NCBI GenBank assembly: GCA_014695195.1
Contig: JACJNW010000026.1
Span: forward strand, 1 to 64,000
Direction: 5' to 3'
Length of the DNA stretch: 64,000 nt
Source: Cyanobacteria bacterium FACHB-DQ100
Lineage (GTDB): Bacteria; Cyanobacteriota; Cyanobacteriia; Leptolyngbyales; Leptolyngbyaceae
The translations under genes were made by a program, and so were the position numbers. A model generated the notes under the pieces. That model had not been told where the DNA came from and did no database searches. It saw only the letters and a list, made by a program, of their open reading frames with translations. Shown one piece after another: positions 33,671 through 41,236 of the stretch (positions are counted from its first letter, which is position 1; each line of letters starts with the position of its first letter).

Positions 33671-34931
33671 CTAGGGTGAACGCACATCTTTACGGTTGAC
33701 GAGTTATTTTAGAGGATTGAGCTAACACCTTGAGCAGATAGTTGCTGTCCCAACCCGCCTTGAGTCGCTTTGCATGGATGCCGCCCTTTGCTGATTTTTC
33801 CTGAGTCAGCAAGTTGAGTGCTAGATGGCGAATCACCGCTAAATTTTCGCCACTGTAGCCGAGGGTAGAGCGGGCTTGGTCTTCTCGAAATCCCACATCG
33901 AGCATCCAATGCAGTTGATTTTCAATGCCCCAGTGACCGCGCACCGATTGAGCAAATCGCCGAGCATCCAGCGGCAAGCTGAGTAAGTAGTAGCGACGTT
34001 CACAAGTGGTCTTGTCCTCGATTTGACGTTCCGCTTCAACACAACCAATCGTTGTCAGCTTTGCCCAGTTCTCAGCTCCGATGAGATGTTCAGTTTGTCC
34101 CATCACCCAGTAGCGTCGAATCTCCTTGCGCCCATGTGCTTGGTCTTGCGTCTCATAGCAATCGTGTTCGATGCCTCGAAACAAGTGCTGACGGGCATGG
34201 TCAAACAGTTGCACAACATCCTCAAACAGATTGCCTTGGTTACCTTTGAGTGCTAGCACATAGTCCCCTTGTTGTTCCACAATTTGAGCCGCAATCGCAG
34301 TCTGGCAGCCCATTGCATCAATGCTCACAGTTGCCCCTGTAAGGTCTAGTACACTCAGTAATTCTGGAATTGCAGTAATCTCATTCGATTTTTCATTCAC
34401 TTGGCGTTGCCCCAACACCAATCGATGTTGCACTGCCCAAGCACTCACCATGTGAATCATGCCTTGCTTGCCGCCGCGCTCATAGCTGCCCCGCAATGTT
34501 TTGCCGTCTACAGCAAGTAACTTCCCGCCACTGATCTCAAACACTGCCTGTACCCAGTTAAGAAAACACTGCTGCAAGGCTTCAGGTCGCAGCCGAGCAA
34601 ACACACGCTCTAGCGTGTCATGCGGGGGGATACCGTTTGGAAGCTCTAGAAAGGTTGCCAACCACTCCTGTTTCGCAAGCCCATAGTTCTCGATCTCGAC
34701 CCAACTCTCCGCGCCACAAATCACCGCGCAAATCGTAAGCATCACAATGTCAATTAATAAATGCTCAATGCTGTGTTGAACACGTGGGTCAGGCAACTCG
34801 CTGAAATAGCTTTTGAGGTCGCTCAGGCAGGATTCAGACATGAGGAGCTTTCAGATGCAGGACTGCTTTGAATCCTAAGCCTTCTCGTTTCGCCTCGCCT
34901 AACTGTTAAGAAACGTGTGCGTTCGCCCTGG
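33671..34931. mobile_element. ISAs1-type insertion sequence, 1261 bp
   Basis: The terminal inverted repeats are CTAGGGTGAACGCACA (33671-33686) and TGTGCGTTCGCCCTGG (34916-34931), matching at 14 of 16 positions. They enclose one intact DDE transposase gene. No target-site duplication is seen: the ten bases left (CACTGGACAT) and right (CGCAAACTGC) differ. The flanks also belong to different broken genes on opposite strands, so this copy probably took part in a deletion or recombination after insertion. Confidence 0.88.
33690..34841 (-). CDS. ISAs1 family DDE transposase
   Basis: This 383-residue transposase is full length for ISAs1. Family features are the N-terminal YFSELPDPRVQHSIEHLLIDIVMLTICAVICGAESW, the first catalytic Asp in KLLAVDGKTLRGS (~res 111-123), the second Asp in ATVSIDAMGCQ (~174), and the region with the last Glu in GHWGIENQLHWMLDVGFREDQAR (~303-325). 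Transcription runs leftward inside the IS. The frame is intact, so it may be active. Confidence 0.95.
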   Translation of the reverse strand: MSESCLSDLKSYFSELPDPRVQHSIEHLLIDIVMLTICAVICGAESWVEIENYGLAKQEWLATFLELPNGIPPHDTLERVFARLRPEALQQCFLNWVQAVFEISGGKLLAVDGKTLRGSYERGGKQGMIHMVSAWAVQHRLVLGQRQVNEKSNEITAIPELLSVLDLTGATVSIDAMGCQTAIAAQIVEQQGDYVLALKGNQGNLFEDVVQLFDHARQHLFRGIEHDCYETQDQAHGRKEIRRYWVMGQTEHLIGAENWAKLTTIGCVEAERQIEDKTTCERRYYLLSLPLDARRFAQSVRGHWGIENQLHWMLDVGFREDQARSTLGYSGENLAVIRHLALNLLTQEKSAKGGIHAKRLKAGWDSNYLLKVLAQSSKITRQP

Positions 34932-35083
34932 CGCAAACTGCGGTCGATTCAGAAAACACTCCAATTCATGTTACTGAAATTCCGAGCGTTGGGAATTTGG
35001 TGATAGAGCAAATTGTGTGGAGGCATGAAAATCTTCAGCAAATTGTCCAAGAGGCATTAGACGACTTGCGGTTCAGTGCGTAG
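34932..35083 (+). pseudogene. 3' fragment of a gene to the right of the insertion sequence
   Basis: On the + strand an open frame emerges from the IS right end and ends at TAG 35081-35083. It reads A-Q-T-A-V-D-S-E-N-T-P-I-H-V-T-E-I-P-S and then VGNLVIEQIVWRHENLQQIV, with a clearly protein-like composition. No matching 5' half exists left of the IS on the + strand, so the rest of this gene has been lost. The family is not recognised. Confidence 0.5.
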
Positions 35084-35137
35084 TTATTAGAGCAGCCAGA
35101 AATTTTTAATACTTGTGAGTCTAATATTCGTGTAAAG

Positions 35138-35153
35138 TAGAACAATTGTTCTA
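35138..35153. promoter_or_regulatory. Perfect 16-bp palindrome, LexA-type operator
   Basis: TAGAACAATTGTTCTA is a perfect palindrome containing GAAC-N4-GTTC, the core of Gram-positive-type SOS boxes. It ends 11 bp before the ATG of the LexA-like repressor gene and overlaps the likely transcription start (TAATATT just upstream as a -10). Negative autoregulation is the natural reading. A related site lies at 37776-37791. Confidence 0.7.
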
Positions 35154-35164
35154 TATTATGTACG

Positions 35165-35827
35165 ATGATTTTACTCACTCATAAGCAGCAACGCCTTGCA
35201 GACTGGATTGCGGATTATATGCAGGAGTTCGGCTACAGTCCGCTTATTGAGGAAATGAGAATTGGATTAGGCTATACCTCTTCTGCACCCGTACAGTCGC
35301 TTCTCGACATATTAGAGCGCGAAGGGGTCGTTGTTCGAGTTAGAAAATCGGCTCGAACGATTCGCTTTACTGAACAATGGCTGAGGCAACAACAGAGCAA
35401 CCAAACTGCTCCATTATCACTACGACTTCCGATCGTGGGTACGATCGCGGCTCACAGTTTGGTTGAAGTTGTCTCTGACAATGAAATTGAGTGGCTTGAT
35501 TTTCCACTATTTCCTGGAAGCAAGCCTTCAGGCATTGAGAAGTGGTTTGTTCTGCGAGTTTGGGGCGACAGCATGATTGATGCTCTGATTGACCACAACG
35601 ATCTTGTGATCCTTAAACCAGAGCCGAATGCTGACGCAGTTAAGAACGGCGCGATCGTTGCAGCCAGAGTAGGGACACAAACCACGCTGAAATATTTTTA
35701 TCGCGACGATGAACACGTCACCCTCAAACCTGCAAACCCAAACTACTCTGATACTTCTGTTGCTGAAACAGAAGTTGAAATTCAAGGTGTTTTTGTGGGA
35801 TTGATTCGAGGATTGCTAGAAAACTAA
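35165..35827 (+). CDS. LexA-like S24 repressor with altered cleavage site
   Basis: LexA-type repressors block SOS genes and self-cleave when RecA is activated. The protein has 220 residues. The N-terminal winged helix (THKQQRLADWIADYMQEFGYSP...LLDILEREGVVVR) matches the LexA DNA-binding domain. The S24 domain has the catalytic Ser136 (WGDSMIDALI) and Lys176 (TTLKYFY). At the cleavage site, where LexA has Ala-Gly, this protein has A95-A96-H97 (VGTIAAHSLVEVV), so self-cleavage may be impaired. A perfect palindromic operator precedes the gene. It lies beside the plasmid partition genes, so it is probably a plasmid-borne regulator rather than the host LexA. Confidence 0.85.
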   Translation: MILLTHKQQRLADWIADYMQEFGYSPLIEEMRIGLGYTSSAPVQSLLDILEREGVVVRVRKSARTIRFTEQWLRQQQSNQTAPLSLRLPIVGTIAAHSLVEVVSDNEIEWLDFPLFPGSKPSGIEKWFVLRVWGDSMIDALIDHNDLVILKPEPNADAVKNGAIVAARVGTQTTLKYFYRDDEHVTLKPANPNYSDTSVAETEVEIQGVFVGLIRGLLEN

Positions 35828-35922
35828 CTCTGCTGAGTTGAATCACAAGACGAATCAGAGTCAACAAAAACCTTTAATAATCTATTAGGACTGCAAGCAG
35901 CTGACAGAGCATGGATTTGGTA

Positions 35923-36462
35923 CTAAAGCTCGGAATCAAACAGATCTTCGCTATCGTACCACTGCTCTTTCGGCGTTTGATTAGACGATTCGCTTGCAGA
36001 GGTCAGGTCTGTCTCAGAATTATTTGAGTTCGCGATCGGAGTTGTTGCGATACCCGTAGCAGTCAGTTGCTCGATGTTGTTCATCTCCATTGTTCGATTA
36101 GCGGCAAGAAGAGAAAGTAATTGTTGAGAGGGATGGGCTGCCATTGCTCCTACTGATCCTTCCGGTGGTGAGTTTTGGTCAATCCCGAAAGTCGATTGAA
36201 GATAAGTAATCTGCTGCCGCAGTTGATGAATGGCATCTTGAGCAATCCGCTTCATTTGAGCATCAGAGAGCGATAGTTCTCCTTGTTCGCGACGAAGCTG
36301 ATACGCGATCGGCATCCAATACGCCCGCAGCGCCCACAGCAGCATTTCCTTATGTGAGTACGATTGATGACGTTCGTTCTTGATGCAATCCAGCAAAATC
36401 CCATCGGGACTTTCTGCCGCAACTTGAATTCTGACTCGGTAATCAAACTTTCTCGTAGACAT
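35923..36462 (-). CDS. ParR-like partner of the plasmid actin
   Basis: This 179-residue protein begins 10 bp after the end of the ParM-like gene on the same strand, the position of ParR adaptors. The N-terminal ~60 residues (RVRIQVAAESPDGILLDCIKNERHQSYSHKEMLLWALRAYW) look like a ribbon-helix-helix-type DNA-binding unit. The remainder is a helical segment and a Ser/Thr/Asn-rich tail ending in acidic residues (YDSEDLFDSEL), which fits a ParM-binding C-terminus. Assignment is by context and fold impression, not by a defining motif. Confidence 0.6.
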   Translation of the reverse strand: MSTRKFDYRVRIQVAAESPDGILLDCIKNERHQSYSHKEMLLWALRAYWMPIAYQLRREQGELSLSDAQMKRIAQDAIHQLRQQITYLQSTFGIDQNSPPEGSVGAMAAHPSQQLLSLLAANRTMEMNNIEQLTATGIATTPIANSNNSETDLTSASESSNQTPKEQWYDSEDLFDSEL

Positions 36463-36472
36463 TCAGTCATCC

Positions 36473-37624
36473 TCAACGTGCAACCGTCATTCCTTCTGTC
36501 AGTCTACTGACTTTGCCACCCAATAGCTTGAAGACACCAAATGCATCCGAAACTCGGCAAGCGAGAACCGGATCAATTGGAGTCGTTAGCGATCGATGAA
36601 TTTGATCTTGTAGATTCATTGCCCACGACACTTCTAAGTCATATTGAGCGAAAAAATCTTCCAATTCGTCTTTGAAATACAAAGCTGTACCTCCAGAAAT
36701 AATCACTTCGTCAAACTCGTAGAGATCTTGCCCCAAGGTTGACTTCATCCAATCCAGTAAATCACGGAGGTATCGATTTCGAGACTGCGCGATCGCGTCT
36801 TGAAGCTGCTCCACTTTGCGATCGACTTCGGCTTCGGTCACGACCATTCGAGCAATGCGATCTAATCGTTTGGAATTCTGTTGCGCTTCAAAAATGTACT
36901 CAGTCAATCGTCCAGCATCTTTCGCATCAAGATTTAGAGAAGCACGCGCCACGATCTCATCAATCAATTGCTCAAATCCTAATCGAATGCCGTGACCGCT
37001 TTGCGGTGTACCTTGCTTGAAGGGTAGCAATGACGCATCTCGCTGACCGATCATCGTGACCAGAATGTTCTTGTGATTAAACGACTGAGGTGCATCGTTG
37101 CGCCGACTTTGGGCAAGTCCGGCTCCTTCTGGCTTCACTTCTAGCAGTAGCGGTGAAACAAAGTAGCGCCGCCCTCGGAAATTAAAGCCAGCGAGATTAT
37201 GCTCCAGCAAATCATGAAAAGCTTTACGGTCTTGATATTCCTTGTAGGGCAGCAGAGCTGAAAGCGCGATCGTGAATTGTTCGGGTAGGTTTGCGGTTTC
37301 TGCGATCGCGCCAATGATTGCTAAAGCTTTGTAAGCTGCAAACTCGTACTTACTCAATCCGGTCGGTACTTTCCCGCGCATCTGCTGTGCTTTCATGCCC
37401 AAAACATAAATCTTGCCGTTGAACAGCTCGATGAAGGCATCATTTTCCGGTCTGCCTCCAGAAAGTCCGGTATCGATTAGATCATCGGGGGAAATTTCCA
37501 GAAACTCCGGTCCCATCAATAAAAGTTCAGTGTTGCCCTGCGACCAACGTTTCCAGAACACTTTACTTTGAGAGGTTCCGGTGTCGATCGTCAAAATGAT
37601 GTCTGGCTGTGAATCAATCATCAT
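36473..37624 (-). CDS. ParM/StbA-like plasmid segregation actin
   Basis: This 383-residue actin-like ATPase has phosphate-1 motif LTIDTGTSQSKVFW at the N-terminus, a second phosphate/connect region (ILVTMIGQRDASLL) and the adenosine motif DEVIISGGTALYFKDEL (~310-325). Plasmid actins form filaments that push sister plasmids apart, bound to the centromere by ParR. It is followed by a ParR-like gene. AT-rich spaced repeats (37863-37910) lie upstream and could be the centromere parC. This is strong evidence that the replicon is a plasmid. Confidence 0.82.
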   Translation of the reverse strand: MMIDSQPDIILTIDTGTSQSKVFWKRWSQGNTELLLMGPEFLEISPDDLIDTGLSGGRPENDAFIELFNGKIYVLGMKAQQMRGKVPTGLSKYEFAAYKALAIIGAIAETANLPEQFTIALSALLPYKEYQDRKAFHDLLEHNLAGFNFRGRRYFVSPLLLEVKPEGAGLAQSRRNDAPQSFNHKNILVTMIGQRDASLLPFKQGTPQSGHGIRLGFEQLIDEIVARASLNLDAKDAGRLTEYIFEAQQNSKRLDRIARMVVTEAEVDRKVEQLQDAIAQSRNRYLRDLLDWMKSTLGQDLYEFDEVIISGGTALYFKDELEDFFAQYDLEVSWAMNLQDQIHRSLTTPIDPVLACRVSDAFGVFKLLGGKVSRLTEGMTVAR

Positions 37625-37775
37625 ATTTTCCTTGGATTAAATCTGCTGTGGTAGATGCCTAGATTCAGCTTTTTTGCTCTCGAATCCTTAGACCAACCAG
37701 AGGTAGTCACCGATAGCTTTGAGTTGAGTGGTGACAGTTAGAAGGTCGAATGAAGGTAACAAACGCTTAGTAGAG

Positions 37776-37791
37776 TAGAGCAATTGTTGTC
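37776..37791. promoter_or_regulatory. Second LexA-operator-like site
   Basis: TAGAGCAATTGTTGTC matches the palindrome at 35138-35153 at 13 of 16 positions, including the central CAATTGTT. It lies in the divergent region between the parM-parR unit and mobC-relaxase. The LexA-like repressor may therefore control partition or mobilisation genes. Confidence 0.5.
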
Positions 37792-37862
37792 TTTTCACTA
37801 CCCTACCGCGAATCAAACTCAGTTTCAAGAGCGAAAAGGTATTTAGTAGGTAAATTAAGGCA

Positions 37863-37910
37863 AAAAATAGATAAATGAAGTTCAAAAATAGGTAACAGAC
37901 GTAAAAATAG
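37863..37910 (+). repeat. Iteron-like AAAAATAG repeats, candidate parC
   Basis: AAAAATAG occurs at 37863-37870, 37884-37891 and 37903-37910, with spacings of 21 and 19 bp, in an AT-rich segment. The position upstream of parM-parR is where plasmid centromeres (parC) usually lie. Iterons of an origin are the alternative. Confidence 0.45.
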
Positions 37911-37947
37911 AGTTAAAAACCAAGTAGGATTGAAAGCTATAGGCGTT

Positions 37948-37985
37948 TGACTCGATGAACTCAGCGAAGCTTCGATTTTGAGTCA
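37948..37985. other. Candidate oriT: nested inverted repeats upstream of mobC
   Basis: TGACTC (37948-37953) pairs with GAGTCA (37980-37985) and encloses the perfect palindrome CGAAGCTTCG (37965-37974). Origins of transfer usually combine inverted repeats next to the mobC/relaxase genes, which start just to the right. No nick consensus is recognised with confidence. Confidence 0.4.
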
Positions 37986-38062
37986 TTCGAGGCGAAGAGC
38001 AAGCAGTGTTTTTGATATCAGAAATGAGGACTTTATCAACGAAAATAAGGGAAATGCGATCA

Positions 38063-38455
38063 ATGCCGAGACAGCGAAAATCGCCGACTGGAGAATTGAG
38101 AACGCTGGCAGTTCCGGTGTACATGAGTTCAACAGAGCGGCAAAACTTGGGAGAGCGAGCAGGCTCACTGAGCCTGAGTGAGTATCTATTGATGGCGGGA
38201 TTAGGGCAGCACGTTCCCCAGCGGCGGCAACCGCTTCCAGTTCCCGAACTCAATCGATTGACCTACTTAGAGTTAGAGAAAATTGGTCGCAATCTCAATC
38301 AAATTTCTAAAGCTTGTCATGTTGCTATTCGTGACGGGCGAGGCTGCAATGTGAACAGCGATGAAATAGAAGCGATCATTGCAATGATTCGACAGCTTCG
38401 ACTCGAAGTGATTGCTGCAACGATCGACGTAGAAACTGAAGATGATGAGTTGTGA
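38063..38455 (+). CDS. mobC: MobC-like relaxosome accessory protein
   Basis: The chosen ATG 38063 (MPRQRKSPTGELRT...) gives 130 residues; longer in-frame starts exist but the extension looks unnatural. MobC-type features are the basic N-terminus, the ribbon-helix-helix-like start (RTLAVPVYMSSTERQNLGERAGSLSLSEYLL) and the C-terminal signature LTYLELEKIGRNLNQISKACH of bacterial mobilisation proteins. MobC binds oriT and helps the relaxase nick. Its TGA overlaps the relaxase GTG (GTGA at 38452-38455), so the two are coupled. Confidence 0.82.
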   Translation: MPRQRKSPTGELRTLAVPVYMSSTERQNLGERAGSLSLSEYLLMAGLGQHVPQRRQPLPVPELNRLTYLELEKIGRNLNQISKACHVAIRDGRGCNVNSDEIEAIIAMIRQLRLEVIAATIDVETEDDEL

Positions 38456-40269
38456 TCGGTAAAATTGTTCAAGGCAAAAGTTTTCGCGGTCTTCTGAATT
38501 ACTTACACGGTAAGGAAGGAGCGCAATGCGTCGGCGGTAATATGGCAGGCGAAACGCCGCGCGAATTAGCCGCAGAATTTCGAGTGGCAAGAGCATTAAA
38601 TCGTCGTCTCAAGAAGGCAGTTTGTCATGTCTCTTTGTCTTTACCTAAGCATGAACGGTTAGACAATGAGCAATGGTTAGCGATCGCGGCAGATTACATT
38701 ACAGAAATGGGCTACGAGAACTGTCAATATGTGGTGTATCGGCATCACGATCAAGACCATGATCATGTTCACCTCGCAATCTGTCGGATTCGGATCACAG
38801 ATGGCAAGACAGTTAACGACTCCTGGGAGAAACGTCGAGCCGAAACACTGATCCGATCGTTAGAGCAGCAATATCAGCTTGAGAGTGTTCAGCCGAGTTG
38901 GGAGAAACTCGAAGCGGCTCCGACAACAGGAGAAATGCGGCGGTTCGAGCGAACGGGAGAACTGCCAGTACGAGTCCGGCTGCAAGCTCAGATTGATCAA
39001 GCGGCTGACGAAAGTTTGTCGATCGCACAATTTATTTATGAGCTAAAAGATCAAGGGATTGGGATTCGGCTTCGCATTGCTCAAAATCAACGCATTACAG
39101 GAATTAGCTATTGCTTCGATGACATTGCCTTTAGCGGCAGCAAACTCGGTCGAGCTTACACTTTTCCAGGACTTCAAAAGCACAAGGGACTCCACTATGA
39201 CCACGCCACAGAATTTGAGGCAACTTGCCAAGCAGCAGACACAACCGCACCAAGAGCAGGGATTGATGCAGCCATTGTTGCAGAGTTTGAGCGAATCGCT
39301 GAACGCCTTGGAAGCTCGATTACACAACCTAGAGACAGAGTTGATCGAAACCAAGCAGTATCTGAGTTTTCTACAACAGATTCATCAAGAACTGGTCAAC
39401 TGCCAACGGTGCTTAAGTCAGCAGAACCAGAATCAGCAACAAACGAACATCGAATTATCCCAGATCAATCAGTATCTATCCCATCAGACTCAAATCGACA
39501 GCAACCAGTTAGAGCAGCTAACTCGCATGAGTCAAGAATTGGCGTTGCTCAAGAACGAGACGATCGCAGTGGGGCAAAATCAGGCAGTGATTCACCGATC
39601 GTTCCACGACTTCAACCAATCGTTTCTAGTTTTGCAGGAGCGACTGACCAATCTCGAAGACAGGACGGGACAACGATTAGCAACACTGACGCAACAAACC
39701 GAGCGGATTCACCAAACGATTCCGAACAAAACAGCGTTTCCTCTGAAGCTATTTCTGAGCGGGGAAGTCGTGACGTATCGCGGGATTCTGGGAACGCTGA
39801 CTTTCTCCGGAGTGCTGATGGCAGCGATCGTTTGGATTCTGCTACAGCTTCTACCGTCAGCCAATCAGAATCGAGTTCATCAACTGGTGAACAGCAGCGA
39901 GATCCGACTCGAACGACTCGAACAGGGACAGCAGCAAATTCTGGACAAACTGGGGATTCAACCACAAAAGAAATAAAGCTCAACGAAGATCAGCAGCGGT
40001 GGAAACGCTACAGCTTCGGCGTTCAAGCTAGCAATACCGTGAAGCTGAATCAACTCGTGGCAAGACGGGCATTTGAAGATGGGCAATCCCCGCAGGCGAT
40101 CGCACGAATGTTAGTTTACAGCCCATTTGTGCAAGAGATGGTTGGAAAACACAGGAGTTCAGAGACAATTCAAGCCTACATCCGTCAAACCGTTCATGAA
40201 GCCTGCCAGAAAGAGCAACAGCATCAGCGGAAGCTGCAAAAGCAGCGAGCATTCAACTTGGAAACTTAA
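38452..40269 (+). CDS. mobA: Relaxase (MobA, MOBP-type)
   Basis: The relaxase nicks oriT and stays covalently bound to the transferred strand. GTG 38452 starts a 605-residue protein. Residues 1-250 are the relaxase domain: FRGLLNYLHGKEGA contains the likely catalytic Tyr17 (motif I), and the three-His motif III is H98-H99-D-Q-D-H103-D-H105-V-H107 (VYRHHDQDHDHVHLAIC). Residues ~255-515 are a Ser/Thr/Asp/Arg-rich, low-complexity linker. The C-terminal ~90 residues (WKRYSFGVQ...ARRAFEDGQSPQAIARMLVY...EACQKEQ) form a small helical domain. A second gene is read in another frame over the linker (39197-39976). Confidence 0.88.
   Translation: MIGKIVQGKSFRGLLNYLHGKEGAQCVGGNMAGETPRELAAEFRVARALNRRLKKAVCHVSLSLPKHERLDNEQWLAIAADYITEMGYENCQYVVYRHHDQDHDHVHLAICRIRITDGKTVNDSWEKRRAETLIRSLEQQYQLESVQPSWEKLEAAPTTGEMRRFERTGELPVRVRLQAQIDQAADESLSIAQFIYELKDQGIGIRLRIAQNQRITGISYCFDDIAFSGSKLGRAYTFPGLQKHKGLHYDHATEFEATCQAADTTAPRAGIDAAIVAEFERIAERLGSSITQPRDRVDRNQAVSEFSTTDSSRTGQLPTVLKSAEPESATNEHRIIPDQSVSIPSDSNRQQPVRAANSHESRIGVAQERDDRSGAKSGSDSPIVPRLQPIVSSFAGATDQSRRQDGTTISNTDATNRADSPNDSEQNSVSSEAISERGSRDVSRDSGNADFLRSADGSDRLDSATASTVSQSESSSSTGEQQRDPTRTTRTGTAANSGQTGDSTTKEIKLNEDQQRWKRYSFGVQASNTVKLNQLVARRAFEDGQSPQAIARMLVYSPFVQEMVGKHRSSETIQAYIRQTVHEACQKEQQHQRKLQKQRAFNLET
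39197..39976 (+). CDS. Coiled-coil membrane protein overprinted inside the relaxase gene (MobB-like)
   Basis: ATG 39197, preceded by AAGGGACT, opens a 259-residue frame lying wholly within the relaxase gene in a different phase. It has a long coiled coil (LSESLNALEARLHNLETELIETKQYL, QQIHQELVNCQ, SNQLEQLTRMSQELALLK, LVLQERLTNLEDRTG), one strong transmembrane helix (TLTFSGVLMAAIVWILLQLLP, ~residues 201-221) and a short coiled tail (SSEIRLERLEQGQQQILDKL). The relaxase frame over the same bases is low-complexity Ser/Thr/Asp. This mirrors plasmid RSF1010, where membrane protein MobB is encoded within mobA and aids transfer. A similar role is inferred. Confidence 0.75.
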   Translation: MTTPQNLRQLAKQQTQPHQEQGLMQPLLQSLSESLNALEARLHNLETELIETKQYLSFLQQIHQELVNCQRCLSQQNQNQQQTNIELSQINQYLSHQTQIDSNQLEQLTRMSQELALLKNETIAVGQNQAVIHRSFHDFNQSFLVLQERLTNLEDRTGQRLATLTQQTERIHQTIPNKTAFPLKLFLSGEVVTYRGILGTLTFSGVLMAAIVWILLQLLPSANQNRVHQLVNSSEIRLERLEQGQQQILDKLGIQPQKK

Positions 40270-40355
40270 TTGCTTGTGGAGGTTGGAGATAATTCTGCTG
40301 TGCGTCTGTATTGTTAGGTAGGATTAGATACCAGAAAAATGAGAAATTTAAAGTT

Positions 40356-41105
40356 GTGAAAGATAGAGGCGAAAAAAGAGTTGCGCTTGTTACTGGTTCG
40401 ACATCTGGGATAGGGATGGCGATCGCACAGCGGCTTGCTGAAGATGGCTTTGCGGTTGCTTTTCATTCCAAGTCTTCGGTGTTAGCTGGGCGGTCATTAG
40501 CGGAAGCGTATCTCGGTGCATCTTATTTTCAAGCTGATCTGTCTGACCAAAGCCAGTCTCGTGGTTTGATTACTAATGTTTTGTCGCATCACGGGCGGTT
40601 AGATGTCTTAGTCAACAATGCAGGGATTAGTGCGACGATTTCACACTCATCTCTGAAGGAAGCCTCACCGGAGATCTGGCGAAATCTCTACGAGGTCAAT
40701 GTCATTGCTCCTTGGACACTGATTGCAGAGGCTGAAAACGCGCTACGTCAGGCATCAAGTCGTGAATGTCCTAGCTGCATTCTCAATATCAGTTCTCATG
40801 CTGGTATTCGTCCGAAAGGGGCCTCAATTCCGTATTCCGTGAGTAAAGCCGCTCTAAATCACATGACAAAGTTGCTCGCATTGAGTCTTGCACCATTGAT
40901 TCGTGTGAATGCAATCGCGCCGGGTTTAGTTGAAACCCCGATGAGCAAGGATTGGACAGCAGCACGAAAGCTTTGGGAAGAACGATCACCGATGGGTCGT
41001 GGGGCACAACCAGAAGAGATCGCACAAGTAGCTTCGATGCTAGTTGGGAGTCACTATCTTACGGGCGAGATTTTGATTTCAGACGGAGGGCTAAATCTCA
41101 CTTGA
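40356..41105 (+). CDS. Short-chain dehydrogenase/reductase (FabG-like)
   Basis: This protein has about 249 residues with start GTG 40356; an upstream TTG at 40311 is less likely. The Rossmann motif GSTSGIG, NNAG (LDVLVNNAGIS), the catalytic Ser (LNISSHAG) and YxxxK (YSVSK) are intact, followed by VNAIAPGLVETPM and a C-terminal ISDGGLNLT typical of 3-oxoacyl-ACP-reductase-like SDRs. The substrate is unknown. It sits alone between the relaxase and the convergent giant gene, so it is accessory cargo. Confidence 0.88.
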   Translation: MKDRGEKRVALVTGSTSGIGMAIAQRLAEDGFAVAFHSKSSVLAGRSLAEAYLGASYFQADLSDQSQSRGLITNVLSHHGRLDVLVNNAGISATISHSSLKEASPEIWRNLYEVNVIAPWTLIAEAENALRQASSRECPSCILNISSHAGIRPKGASIPYSVSKAALNHMTKLLALSLAPLIRVNAIAPGLVETPMSKDWTAARKLWEERSPMGRGAQPEEIAQVASMLVGSHYLTGEILISDGGLNLT

Positions 41106-41199
41106 CAGCTTAAATCTATGACTATCAACCTGACTGGAGCCGATTATAAAGATTTTAGTATCGAAAGCAAATTGTGCTGTTGTAGCTGCTTGTGTGCTT

Positions 41200-41236
41200 A
41201 GGGAGTTGAAGAGCATTTATCCTATTTCAACTCCCT
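41200..41236. terminator. Hairpin between convergent genes
   Basis: AGGGAGTTGAA (41200-41210) and TTCAACTCCCT (41226-41236) form a perfect 11-bp stem that overlaps the last codons of the giant leftward gene (TAA at 41217-41219). On the + strand a run of six T follows ten bases later. It probably ends transcription from one or both sides. Confidence 0.5.

Noticed and set aside
38813-40252. Several minus-strand frames across the relaxase region (for example 39612-39983)
   Set aside because: They lack ribosome binding sites and have Ser/Arg/Val-rich shadow composition, unlike the plus-strand nested frame at 39197.
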